Assembly (NCBI GenBank): GCA_022865865.1
Contig: JALHTN010000179.1
Span: forward strand, 1-19,222
Source of the DNA: Anaerolineales bacterium
GTDB lineage: Bacteria > Chloroflexota > Anaerolineae > Anaerolineales > UBA4823
DNA: 19,222 nt
Direction of reading: 5' to 3'
The notes beneath the pieces are model-generated. The model searched no databases and was not told the origin of the DNA. It was given only the letters and a program-made list of their open reading frames with translations. Each line of letters starts with the position of its first letter. Position 1 is the stretch's first letter. This document shows, one piece after another, positions 1-6,209 of this stretch. A program made the position numbers and the translations under genes.

Positions 1-482
1 AAGTAGCCGTTCAATTCATAGACGGAGACATAACCACCACCATGCGCAGTAACGATCTCTGAGAGGTGATCGCCATCCACATCAGCCACTATTATTCCCG
101 GCCAGGTACGCCCACTGTTTGCTGCACCGGGTTGGCTGCGGTCGTGCCCCGAGGCTGTCCTCCAGATCAGGTTGCCAGTTTCACCATCCAAAGCGAATAT
201 CGAGTAGGCCGACCCGATCACCTCATTACGCCCATCACCATCCAGATCGGCAGCCGCGGGTGAGCTGTACCAACCCGTTTCGCACCAGGAGGCAAAGCAT
301 CCGCCGCGCTGCCATTTGAGAAGCGGTGCGGTAATGCCCGATTGGTTGTGGTATTGCTGAACCAGCGGGAGGAAAACGCTTGCAGCTCCAGCACCTGGAT
401 TTGCTGCTGCGTGAAAAGGGGCAAATATGAGTGCCAGTGACAAGAAGATCACGAAGAAGTAAATTTTGTGAGTTTTGATCAT
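1..482 (-). CDS. Secreted FG-GAP/VCBS-repeat protein, N-terminal part (cut by left window edge)
   Basis: Reading the minus strand from the ATG at 482-480 gives an open frame of about 160 codons with no stop before the left edge. The N-terminus has a basic start (MIKTHK) followed by a hydrophobic run of about 20 residues ending near AAANPGAGAA, which fits a Sec signal peptide or a membrane anchor. After about residue 75 come two calcium-binding-like repeats of the FG-GAP/VCBS type: AAADLDGDGRNEVIGSAYS and IIVADVDGDHLSEIVTAHG, each followed by a beta-rich segment such as FALDGETGNLIW. This is the hallmark of integrin-like beta-propeller proteins that are exported and often bind polysaccharide or surface partners. 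No clear Shine-Dalgarno sequence precedes the ATG. A plausible promoter lies at 515-543. The C-terminus and total length are unknown, so the exact role cannot be given. Confidence 0.8.
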   Translation of the reverse strand, partial: MIKTHKIYFFVIFLSLALIFAPFHAAANPGAGAASVFLPLVQQYHNQSGITAPLLKWQRGGCFASWCETGWYSSPAAADLDGDGRNEVIGSAYSIFALDGETGNLIWRTASGHDRSQPGAANSGRTWPGIIVADVDGDHLSEIVTAHGGGYVSVYELNGY

Positions 483-514
483 GATCAAGTTAATTAAGAA
501 AATTTCACCCTTAT

Positions 515-543
515 ACAATATCCAAATTTGCCTGCCGGGTCAA
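515..543 (-). promoter_or_regulatory. Candidate promoter of the FG-GAP gene
   Basis: On the minus strand TTGACC (plus 538-543) is followed after exactly 17 bp by TATTGT (plus 515-520), about 33 bp before the start codon at 482. The -35 matches 5 of 6 consensus positions and the -10 matches 4 of 6. Support is positional and by consensus only. Confidence 0.4.
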
Positions 544-727
544 TAGGGAATCCGGACTATGGCGGAAAAGATAAAATTATCTCATTGGGAAGTCACTTCA
601 TAAGACAAAGCCAGGGTTGTTGATGTCTTTATTTGAAGAATTAAATCATCTACCACCCGGTATATTGCGGGGGTACTATTGGGGTTTATTCAGAATTTAT
701 AAAGAGGCTGTCTAAAAAGCAGAGAAA

Positions 728-1260
728 TGGAGCAGGAACTCAGAGGAGGGGAAGAACCTCTATTGCGGTTGACTTCCGAGTAAACTAACCATTCAATAAC
801 TGTGTGAGTCTTGAGAGACTCTTCGCCCCCAATCTTTCAGCTCAGGGACACGCCTGCGGCTCAGAGTGACACAAATTAGTTGTCATTCTGAGCCGAAACA
901 GAATGAGGCGAAGAATCTCTAATGAGGTTGACTTCGAATTAAACTACCATTCGTTAATTGCGTGAGTCATGAGAGACTCTTCACTGCGTTCAGAGTGACA
1001 TAAATTAGTTGTCATACTGAGCCGAAACAGAATGGGGCGAAGAATCTCCACTGTGTTGACTTCCGAGTAAACTAACCATTCAATAACTACGTGAGTCTTG
1101 AGAGACTCTTCACTGCGTTCAGAGTGACACAAACTAGTTGTCATATTGAGCAGGAACGCAGAGGGGGCGAAGAATCCTCGTTGCGGTTGACTTCGAATTA
1201 AACTATCCATTCAATAACTGCGTGAGTCTTGAGAGACTCTTCGCTCCGCTCAGAGTGACA
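728..1260. repeat. Tandem array of ~129-bp units built from inverted arms (HSERSEES-type repeat)
   Basis: The marker CAGAGTGACA recurs at 862, 991, 1120 and 1251, giving periods of 129, 129 and 131 bp. GTTGACTT recurs at 768, 927, 1055 and 1186. The first interval is about 30 bp longer because of an extra segment near 825-860. Each full unit has a left arm (GAGAGACTCTTC to GAGTGACA, e.g. 971-1000) and a right arm that is roughly its reverse complement (TGTCATACTGAG to GCGAAGAATCTC, e.g. 1010-1048), separated by about 9 bp, so a unit could fold as a long imperfect hairpin. The order is a lone right arm at about 728-757, then left-right pairs at about 813-919, 971-1048 and 1100-1179, then a lone left arm at 1231-1260. 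Linkers carry AACTAACCATTCAATAACT-like sequence. Such arms are known as non-coding dispersed repeats whose translation gives the peptide HSERSEES. No transposase is nearby. Confidence 0.85.
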
Positions 1261-1300
1261 TTAATTATTTGGACCTTTGCTCAATCTTTCCAATATAAGT

Positions 1301-1377
1301 GAGACTCTTTCCCCTGGTCAGTACGACCAGGTAGCAGTTCCGTCCTGCGGGGGAAAGGGCTACGCTCAAGGGTGACA
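1301..1377. repeat. Degenerate additional arm of the upstream repeat family, with internal hairpin
   Basis: The ends GAGACTCTT (1301-1309) and CGCTCAAGGGTGACA (ending 1377) resemble the left-arm ends of the array at 728-1260, but the middle is different and contains a perfect 7-bp hairpin, CCTGGTC at 1313-1319 and GACCAGG at 1325-1331 around a 5-nt loop. It may be a diverged or rearranged copy. Similarity was judged by eye. Confidence 0.35.
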
Positions 1378-1422
1378 GCCTCCGGGTTGTGGGAGGGTGT
1401 ATACCCGAGATAAAATTTCCGA

Positions 1423-1440
1423 CACCCAGTTTTTCGGGTG
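1423..1440 (-). terminator. Possible terminator hairpin after the TetR gene
   Basis: Just past the TetR stop on the minus strand, CACCC and GGGTG form a 5-bp GC-rich stem around an 8-nt loop. The following minus-strand bases (TCGGAAATTTTA) are only partly T-rich and the stem is short, so this is a weak call. Confidence 0.3.
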
Positions 1441-1452
1441 CTTACTACCCTT

Positions 1453-2052
1453 TCAAGGTACCTGCGAATCTGAAGTACTCATCATGCGCCGCACCCCTGG
1501 CATTGCCAGGGAATTGAAGATGTCATCCATTTCCTCTGGCGAGTACGGCAAGTTTTGTTCAAGCCACCAGGTGATCATTGTCAGCAGGGAACCGGCTAAG
1601 AAATTTGTGATTACGGGTAATGGGATTTCATCTCCAATGGTAGGAAATTGGTTGAGATGGACCTGGATGTGGTTTTGCATATGCTGGCGGGCGATATCTA
1701 ATATGAGATCCCCGCCGCCACTTTCCGCCATAGCCATGTACAGCTCTTTGTTATTGCCAGCATGGATGAAAAATTCAAGGCTGTGTAATAAATGTCCATG
1801 GTTGTCGTCACTTGCATCAGGAGAACGCATGTGGCGGTGTAAGTCATGGGCGAGTTCATCAAAACCGCTGAACAATAAATCATCTTTATCGCGGTAATGA
1901 GCATAAAATGTTGACCTACCTACGTTGGCACGATCAATGATGTCTTGAATGGTGATTTTTTGATAGCCCTTTTCCAAGATTAATGAAACAAGAGCGTCTC
2001 GGAGAAGTTGGCGAGTTCGCTGTACTCGCCGATCAGGTGTTCTGGTGTTCAT
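1453..2052 (-). CDS. TetR/AcrR family transcriptional regulator
   Basis: 199 residues, a usual length for TetR repressors. Residues 8-55 form the TetR DNA-binding domain: the helix around RTRQLLRDALVSLILEKGY is followed by the helix-turn-helix ITIQDIIDRANVGRSTFYAHY, including the typical STFYxHYxxKxxL signature (residues 47-60). Residues 60-199 are an all-helical ligand-binding domain with no recognisable ligand class, as is normal for the family. It is transcribed away from the methyltransferase-CDF pair, the standard arrangement for a TetR repressor controlling its neighbours. Two palindromes sharing the half-site TTGTTC/GAACAA lie in the divergent gap, and one overlaps the 5' region of this gene, suggesting autoregulation. 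A weak AGGTG ribosome site precedes the ATG. The family call is firm. The effector is unknown, and a metal, a lipophilic compound or a substrate of the methyltransferase are all possible. Confidence 0.92.
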   Translation of the reverse strand: MNTRTPDRRVQRTRQLLRDALVSLILEKGYQKITIQDIIDRANVGRSTFYAHYRDKDDLLFSGFDELAHDLHRHMRSPDASDDNHGHLLHSLEFFIHAGNNKELYMAMAESGGGDLILDIARQHMQNHIQVHLNQFPTIGDEIPLPVITNFLAGSLLTMITWWLEQNLPYSPEEMDDIFNSLAMPGVRRMMSTSDSQVP

Positions 2053-2081
2053 TTTTCACCTATTGATAAACAATTTTGTAT

Positions 2082-2103
2082 TTTTGTTCACTAATGAACA
2101 AAA
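2082..2103. promoter_or_regulatory. Palindromic operator O1 in the tetR/methyltransferase divergent region
   Basis: A perfect inverted repeat with 9-bp arms TTTTGTTCA (2082-2090) and TGAACAAAA (2095-2103) around a CTAA spacer. It lies 30-51 bp upstream of the TetR start codon and upstream of the -35 box of the divergent promoter. The size and symmetry suit a TetR dimer. It shares half-sites with O2 at 2160-2172. Confidence 0.7.
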
Positions 2104-2118
2104 TTTGCATCTTAGTTG

Positions 2119-2147
2119 TTGACTTCAGGTAAATGGTTCTGTATACT
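2119..2147 (+). promoter_or_regulatory. Promoter of the methyltransferase-CDF operon
   Basis: TTGACT (2119-2124) and TATACT (2142-2147) are separated by exactly 17 bp, and each matches 5 of 6 consensus positions for a housekeeping sigma factor. The expected transcription start, about 2154, lies just before operator O2, which suits repression by TetR blocking initiation. The leader to the ATG at 2219 would be about 65 nt. Confidence 0.65.
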
Positions 2148-2159
2148 TTCAAAATAATC

Positions 2160-2172
2160 GAACATTTTGTTC
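2160..2172. promoter_or_regulatory. Palindromic operator O2 downstream of the methyltransferase promoter
   Basis: GAACA and TGTTC form a perfect 5-bp inverted repeat around TTT. The half-site matches O1 (2082-2103). The two centres are about 73.5 bp apart, close to seven helical turns, so both sites would face the same side of the DNA. Position just after the -10 box fits a repressor site. Confidence 0.6.
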
Positions 2173-2218
2173 AATACTATACATATTATACACAAAAATA
2201 AGTCGGCGGAGTGAGTCA

Positions 2219-2878
2219 ATGAAATCACCGAATCAATTAACTGGGGACAGTTATGTAGCCGAAACCGAAGGCCACACCATCCATTCCTGGGCCAGATATT
2301 ACGATATGGTGGTTGGGATCATTTCTTTGGGGCGAGAAAGAAAATTCCGGCAAGCTGCCCTTGAACAAGTTGCCATCGAACCTGGTATGAAAATCCTCGA
2401 TGTGGGCTGTGGTACTGGAAGTCTCACAATCGCTGCCAAACAAAACCAGGGTGTTGATGGCACGGTGGTAGGAATCGATCCAAGTTCAAATATGATCGAT
2501 CTTGCCCAGCAAAAAGCTGTAAAAGCAGGCGTTGAGGTCGATTTCCAGGTCGGCGTTATTGAAAAAATTGAGTTTGAGGAAAACCATTTCGATGTGGTGC
2601 TCAGCAGTCTGATGATGCATCACCTGCCAGACGAGTTAAAAAAGAGCGGTTTGCAGGAAGTGTACCGGGTTCTGAAACCCAATGGCACGCTCTTGATCGT
2701 TGAATTGGATCCAAGTGCTTTCAGTTTGGCATCCCTTGTGCATGGTCATTCGGCGCAACTATCTGCGCAACTGGAAAATACTCGCCGCTTCATGGAGACT
2801 ACGGCATTTGGTCCGGTTGAATTTGGAAATCTTAGCATTAGAGGTTTCTCTTACCTGAAAGGAAAGAAATATCAGTAA
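2219..2878 (+). CDS. Class I SAM-dependent methyltransferase (UbiE/Methyltransf_11-like)
   Basis: 219 residues. The SAM-binding motif I is ILDVGCGTGSLT (residues 59-70). Motif II acidic residue lies in VVGIDPSS (83-90). Motif III-like FDVVLSSLMMHHLPDE (124-139) and the post-motif segment VLKPNGTLLIVELDP (151-165) complete a standard Rossmann methyltransferase. The N-terminal region (HTIHSWARYYDMVV) resembles the cap of UbiE-like small-molecule methyltransferases. The acceptor cannot be read from the sequence. A GGAG ribosome site at 2208-2211 sits 7 nt before the ATG, supporting this start. The gene is first in a two-gene operon with a CDF metal exporter 20 bp downstream, behind a promoter flanked by TetR-type operators. 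The link to the exporter may be a shared stress, such as toxic metal or metalloid, but that is inference. Confidence 0.88.
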   Translation: MKSPNQLTGDSYVAETEGHTIHSWARYYDMVVGIISLGRERKFRQAALEQVAIEPGMKILDVGCGTGSLTIAAKQNQGVDGTVVGIDPSSNMIDLAQQKAVKAGVEVDFQVGVIEKIEFEENHFDVVLSSLMMHHLPDELKKSGLQEVYRVLKPNGTLLIVELDPSAFSLASLVHGHSAQLSAQLENTRRFMETTAFGPVEFGNLSIRGFSYLKGKKYQ

Positions 2879-2898
2879 CTCTAACCGGGAAATAGAAA

Positions 2899-3975
2899 AT
2901 GGGAAATAATTCAGATTCTCAACATCATCACTCTGGTGATCACGATCACACTCACAAACATCATTATTTGCCAGAGTGGATCACCTCCAAGCTGTCAATT
3001 CTCGGTCACAGCCATGATCATCGTGGACTAGCGTCCGAAAGGGCTTTCCGGGAAAATGAGGAAGGTATCCGCACCGTTTGGATTGCATTGAGCATTCTAC
3101 TGGTCACAGCGCTCATGCAAATGGTGATCGTGTATTACAGCAGGAGCGTATCATTATTTGCTGATACAGCGCACAATGTTGGGGATGGATTGAACTCAAT
3201 CCCATTATTAATTGCTTTTTACCTGGCTCGACGAATACCCACGCGTCGTTATACTTACGGCTTTGGACGGGCTGAAGATGTGGCTGGAATACTCATTGTC
3301 CTTTCAATCGCAGCGAGTGCTGTGATTGTCTTTTCTCAAGCCATTCAGCGCCTGATGAATCCACAACCACTCACCAACCTGGGCTGGGTTGCTGCTGCAG
3401 CCCTGCTGGGGTTTTTAGGCAATGAGGGAGTTGCGATTCTACAGATCAGAGTCGGACGGAAAATTGGTTCTGCTGCGATGGTTGCGGATGGATTGCATGC
3501 TCGTACAGATGGGCTGACTTCTTTGGCTGTGCTGGTAGCCGCAATCGGGTCCTGGTTTGGTTATCCAATGGTAGATCCCATGATCGGATTATTAATCGGC
3601 ATCGCGATCGTCCTGATCACCTGGGATGCGATGAAGACGATCTGGTACCGGTTGATGGATGCTGTGGATCCCGAGCTGATCGATAGCGCTGAGAAGGTAA
3701 TCTCAAAAAATGCTGGTGTATTGGAGATAAGAAGAATTCGGATGCGCTGGGTGGGGCATTGTCTGCATGGTGAAGTTTATATTACTGTGAATCCGGATCT
3801 GAAGACATCCGAGAGTCACCAGATCGCTGAGCAAGTTCGCCACTTGCTTTACCACGAATTCCCTGATCTTACGGATATTAATGTTCATGTTGATCCCGGG
3901 ACCGGTGTTGATGATGCTCATCACGAATTGACAATCGGGCACGAACCAGTGCCGACATTGACCTTCAAAGACTAA
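2899..3975 (+). CDS. Cation diffusion facilitator (CDF) metal exporter, zinc-type
   Basis: 358 residues, inner-membrane antiporter that expels divalent metal in exchange for protons. The N-terminal cytoplasmic tail is histidine-rich (residues 9-22 and 37-41), common in zinc CDFs. About six membrane helices lie at roughly 60-80, 84-109, 125-148, 161-183, 195-220 and 223-243. The transport site shows the His-Asp pairs typical of zinc-selective members: H92 and D96 in TAHNVGDG (helix 2), and H200 and D204 in GLHARTDG (helix 5). The soluble C-terminal domain (about 250-358) includes HGEVYITVNPDL and ends in NVHVDPGTGVDDAHHE, with histidines and acids able to bind regulatory metal. It follows the methyltransferase after 20 bp, so it is probably co-transcribed from 2119-2147 under TetR control. 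Zinc is the best guess. Cadmium or cobalt cannot be excluded. Confidence 0.93.
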   Translation: MGNNSDSQHHHSGDHDHTHKHHYLPEWITSKLSILGHSHDHRGLASERAFRENEEGIRTVWIALSILLVTALMQMVIVYYSRSVSLFADTAHNVGDGLNSIPLLIAFYLARRIPTRRYTYGFGRAEDVAGILIVLSIAASAVIVFSQAIQRLMNPQPLTNLGWVAAAALLGFLGNEGVAILQIRVGRKIGSAAMVADGLHARTDGLTSLAVLVAAIGSWFGYPMVDPMIGLLIGIAIVLITWDAMKTIWYRLMDAVDPELIDSAEKVISKNAGVLEIRRIRMRWVGHCLHGEVYITVNPDLKTSESHQIAEQVRHLLYHEFPDLTDINVHVDPGTGVDDAHHELTIGHEPVPTLTFKD

Positions 3976-4179
3976 ATGCCGGGTACCCAGCGCTCTTATG
4001 GACGATCCGATAGCATTCAATCGGAACAGCCAGTAAATTCAACATGGCACAGCACCCAATCGTTTGCTGTAAAGACAATTTTTCCCGCAGAAATCCTCAA
4101 ATCAAAAATCATTCAAGCAGCTGATTAGTTTCATCTCTATCCAGTGATCAGGGAATGATCCTTAGGTAAGTGATCGCGG

Positions 4180-4185
4180 TATAAT
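4180..4185 (+). promoter_or_regulatory. -10 box of the B12-binding/meaB operon
   Basis: A perfect TATAAT lies 34 bp before the start codon at 4219, at a distance that gives a leader of about 27 nt. No good -35 hexamer or extended -10 is visible at the right spacing, so the promoter may need an activator or may be weak. The rest of the 243-bp gap after the CDF gene shows no B12-riboswitch-like element that I can recognise. Confidence 0.4.
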
Positions 4186-4218
4186 CCAAGGCATAATCAT
4201 AAAGCCCACGGAGGTAGG

Positions 4219-4629
4219 ATGAGCGAACGTCAGATCCGCGTCCTGGTCGCCAAGCCAGGTTTAGATGGGCACGACCGGGGTGCAAAAGTAGTTGCCCGTG
4301 CCCTGCGCGACGCTGGTATGGAGGTTATATACACAGGATTACGGCAGACGCCAGAGATGGTCGTTGAAGCTGCGCTGCAGGAGGATGTGGATGTGATCGG
4401 GCTCTCCATACTCTCCGGCGCACACATGGCGCTCGTGCCGCGGGTGCTTGAGCTTCTTCAAGCGAATGCTCTGGAACACATCAAGGTCTTCGTAGGCGGC
4501 ATTATCCCTGATGAAGATGCCCCCCGTCTAAAGGAAATCGGTGTGGTGGGAATCTATGGTCCGGGCACGCTGACCGAGGATATTATCCGGGACGTTCGCC
4601 TGGCAGTGAACGGAACATCTGAGCCCTGA
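4219..4629 (+). CDS. Cobalamin-binding small subunit of methylmalonyl-CoA mutase
   Basis: 136 residues, the length of a stand-alone B12-binding domain. It carries the base-off/His-on motif D16-x-H18-x-x-G21 in [12 protein letters not shown], where H18 would be the lower axial ligand of cobalt. The second and third elements are also visible: S63-x-L65 in GLSILSGAH and the glycine pair in [11 protein letters not shown] (G93, G94). The C-terminal part IYGPGT (112-117) is typical of methylmalonyl-CoA mutase and related acyl-CoA mutases. In many archaea and some bacteria this domain is a separate subunit that pairs with a large catalytic subunit, which is not in this window. The gene has a strong GGAGGT site just before the ATG and is followed 14 bp later by the MeaB chaperone gene, which supports a mutase rather than a methyltransferase corrinoid role. 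Confidence 0.9.
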   Translation: MSERQIRVLVAKPGLDGHDRGAKVVARALRDAGMEVIYTGLRQTPEMVVEAALQEDVDVIGLSILSGAHMALVPRVLELLQANALEHIKVFVGGIIPDEDAPRLKEIGVVGIYGPGTLTEDIIRDVRLAVNGTSEP

Positions 4630-4643
4630 ATCCCAAATTTGAC

Positions 4644-5666
4644 ATGTCACTGGCATCCTCTGTTTTAGCCGGAGACCGGCTCGCTCTGGCGAGATTGCTC
4701 TCACAGATTGAGAATAACAATCCTGCCGGTCAGGCTGCCCTGGGAGAGCTTTTTCCACACACTGGCCGGGCTCATCTGGTCGGTGTAACCGGAGCACCAG
4801 GAACTGGAAAATCTTCGCTGGTGAATCGCCTGGCCTCTTACTACCGCAATCCGCCAGAAGGCAAACCCCAACTCAAAATAGCCATCATTGCAGTCGATCC
4901 ATCGAGCCCTTTTACCGGGGGGGCGATTTTAGGTGATCGGGTGCGCATGCGCGATCTCACAGGTGATCCTGGAGTTTTCATTCGCTCCATGGCGACACGG
5001 GGTTCACTAGGAGGGCTGGCACCAACCACTGCCAGCATGGTGCAGGTATTTGATGCAGCTGGATACGAGATGGTCATGATCGAGACGGTGGGCGCTGGAC
5101 AGGCCGAGGTGGATATCGCCCGCCTGGCACATACCACGCTGGTGGTCGAAGCTCCAGGAATGGGCGATGATATCCAGGCTATCAAAGCGGGTATTCTCGA
5201 GATCGCGGATATTCTGGTGGTCAATAAAGCCGATCGCCCCGGGGTTGAGAACACCGAAAGAGCTTTGCGCAGTATGCTCGAACTTGCCCATCCCGCACCG
5301 CGAGTTTTCAAGCATCATGGTCAGATCGAACCTATTATTTCCCCAGTCAGCAGCCCTGATGTGGGTGGATTCTGGCTGCCTCCCATCGTACGCACGATTG
5401 CCACGAAAGGCGATGGTTTGCCAGAATTAGCCAGTGCGATCAGCGAGCACCAGCAGCACCTTGATAACACTGGTGAAAGACAAAACCGGGATCGGGAGCG
5501 GTTACAGGCGGAGCTGGACATGCTAATCCAGACGGATTTGGTTTATCGCTGGCGCCAGCAAGTATCCGATTCTCAATACCAGGAGATACTGGAATCTTTG
5601 ATTGCACGAAAAATATCTCCTCACCCGGCAGTAGATGTCCTGATCAATGGAGGGCAAGCAGCATGA
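4644..5666 (+). CDS. meaB: MeaB/ArgK-type G3E GTPase, methylmalonyl-CoA mutase chaperone
   Basis: 340 residues, typical for MeaB. It protects and reactivates adenosylcobalamin-dependent mutase by gating cofactor loading using GTP. The P-loop is GAPGTGKSS (50-58). The Mg-binding acid lies in AVDPSSPFTGGAILGDRVRM (83-102). Switch regions are RSMATRGSLGG (114-124) and ETVGAGQAEVD (147-157), the latter a signature of the family. The base-recognition motif is NKAD (194-197). The C-terminal 90 residues are helical, suiting the dimerisation arm. The start at 4644 has no clear ribosome site and lies 14 bp after the preceding stop, so translational coupling is likely. The end overlaps the GNAT start by 4 bp (ATGA). 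Adjacency to the B12-binding subunit strongly supports the mutase-chaperone role over the old LAO transport ATPase label. Confidence 0.93.
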   Translation: MSLASSVLAGDRLALARLLSQIENNNPAGQAALGELFPHTGRAHLVGVTGAPGTGKSSLVNRLASYYRNPPEGKPQLKIAIIAVDPSSPFTGGAILGDRVRMRDLTGDPGVFIRSMATRGSLGGLAPTTASMVQVFDAAGYEMVMIETVGAGQAEVDIARLAHTTLVVEAPGMGDDIQAIKAGILEIADILVVNKADRPGVENTERALRSMLELAHPAPRVFKHHGQIEPIISPVSSPDVGGFWLPPIVRTIATKGDGLPELASAISEHQQHLDNTGERQNRDRERLQAELDMLIQTDLVYRWRQQVSDSQYQEILESLIARKISPHPAVDVLINGGQAA

Positions 5667-6208
5667 TCTATGGTGATCGAATTCGCTTGAGGCATGTTGA
5701 GCGAGATGATCTACCCCAATTTGTCGAGTGGCTCAATGACTCGAGGGTAGCCCGGGGTTTATCCATACACATCCCACTTTCTATGGATGAAGAAGAAAGG
5801 TGGTATGGGCAAATGCTCAAAAGCCCTAATGAGGAACGCCCCTTATGCATTGAGGCCAAACAGGAAGATGGCTGGCGGCTAATTGGCAACTCTGGTTTCT
5901 TCAGCATTGATTGGCGCTGCCGCAGTGGGGAATTTGGTATTTTCATTGGCGACACGGCTATCTGGGATCAGGGATATGGCACGGAGGTGGTGAGATTGAT
6001 TCTGCAGCATGGTTTCTGCACTTTGAATCTGCATCGCATTTTCCTGCGAGTGTTTGCTGATAATCTACGCGCCATTCGAGTTTATGAGAAGGTTGGTTTT
6101 ATTCACGAAGGTCGCCAGCGCCAAGCTGAATACCATGATGGCCAATTTTGTGATGTAATATTCATGAGTATGCTGCGCCCCGAATGGGATGAACAAGAGG
6201 AGGAGTGA
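5663..6208 (+). CDS. GNAT family N-acetyltransferase (RimJ/RimL/SpeG-like)
   Basis: 181 residues. The N-terminal IRLRHVERDDLPQFVEWLND is the usual first strand-helix of RimJ/RimL-type GNAT enzymes. The acetyl-CoA pyrophosphate loop is DQGYGTEVVRLILQHGF (about residues 102-118), preceded by the beta strand GEFGIFIGD. The segment LHRIFLRVFADNLRAIRVYEKVGF (about 123-146) is the conserved alpha-4 region with the N-x-x-A-I-x-x-Y-E-K-x-G-F pattern. The substrate, whether a protein N-terminus, polyamine or small molecule, is not determinable. The ATGA overlap with meaB indicates coupling, and the gene ends directly before the ribosome site of prs, so it lies inside the operon. A functional link to the neighbours is not evident. 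Confidence 0.87.
   Translation: MIYGDRIRLRHVERDDLPQFVEWLNDSRVARGLSIHIPLSMDEEERWYGQMLKSPNEERPLCIEAKQEDGWRLIGNSGFFSIDWRCRSGEFGIFIGDTAIWDQGYGTEVVRLILQHGFCTLNLHRIFLRVFADNLRAIRVYEKVGFIHEGRQRQAEYHDGQFCDVIFMSMLRPEWDEQEEE
6198..6203 (+). promoter_or_regulatory. Ribosome binding site deciding the prs start
   Basis: A perfect AGGAGG lies within the last codons of the GNAT gene, 6 nt before the ATG at 6210. This favours 6210 over the in-frame ATG at 6189, which would give seven extra non-conserved residues and has no such site. Confidence 0.75.
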
Positions 6209-6209
6209 T

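Larger units (their letters stand above)
483..1452. other. 970-bp intergenic region without genes
   Basis: No convincing coding sequence was found between the FG-GAP gene start and the TetR gene end. It holds the promoter at 515-543, an unremarkable AT-rich stretch at about 544-727 in which I see nothing, a tandem repeat array at 728-1260, a degenerate further copy at about 1301-1377 and a hairpin at 1423-1440. Open frames here (for example minus 1210-944) read through the repeats and translate them as HSERSEES-like peptides, so they are not treated as genes. Confidence 0.7.

Noticed and set aside
944..1210. Minus-strand open frame of 88 codons containing HSERSEES twice
   Set aside because: It is a translation of the non-coding repeat units. 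The peptide itself repeats with the DNA period and no ribosome site is present.
728..1260. CRISPR array
   Set aside because: Units are about 129 bp, contain internal inverted arms, and the segments between markers are themselves similar. There are no unique spacers and no cas genes.
1397..1897. Plus-strand open frame of 166 codons
   Set aside because: It is antisense to the well-supported TetR gene, rich in Trp, Ser and Met, and matches no family I know.
3976..4218. Cobalamin riboswitch upstream of the B12-binding subunit gene
   Set aside because: I could not find a B12-box-like sequence or a suitable stem arrangement. Only a perfect -10 box close to the gene was seen.
6189..6209. Upstream ATG as the prs start
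   Set aside because: It overlaps the GNAT gene, adds seven residues not seen in the family, and the AGGAGG at 6198-6203 fits the ATG at 6210 instead.
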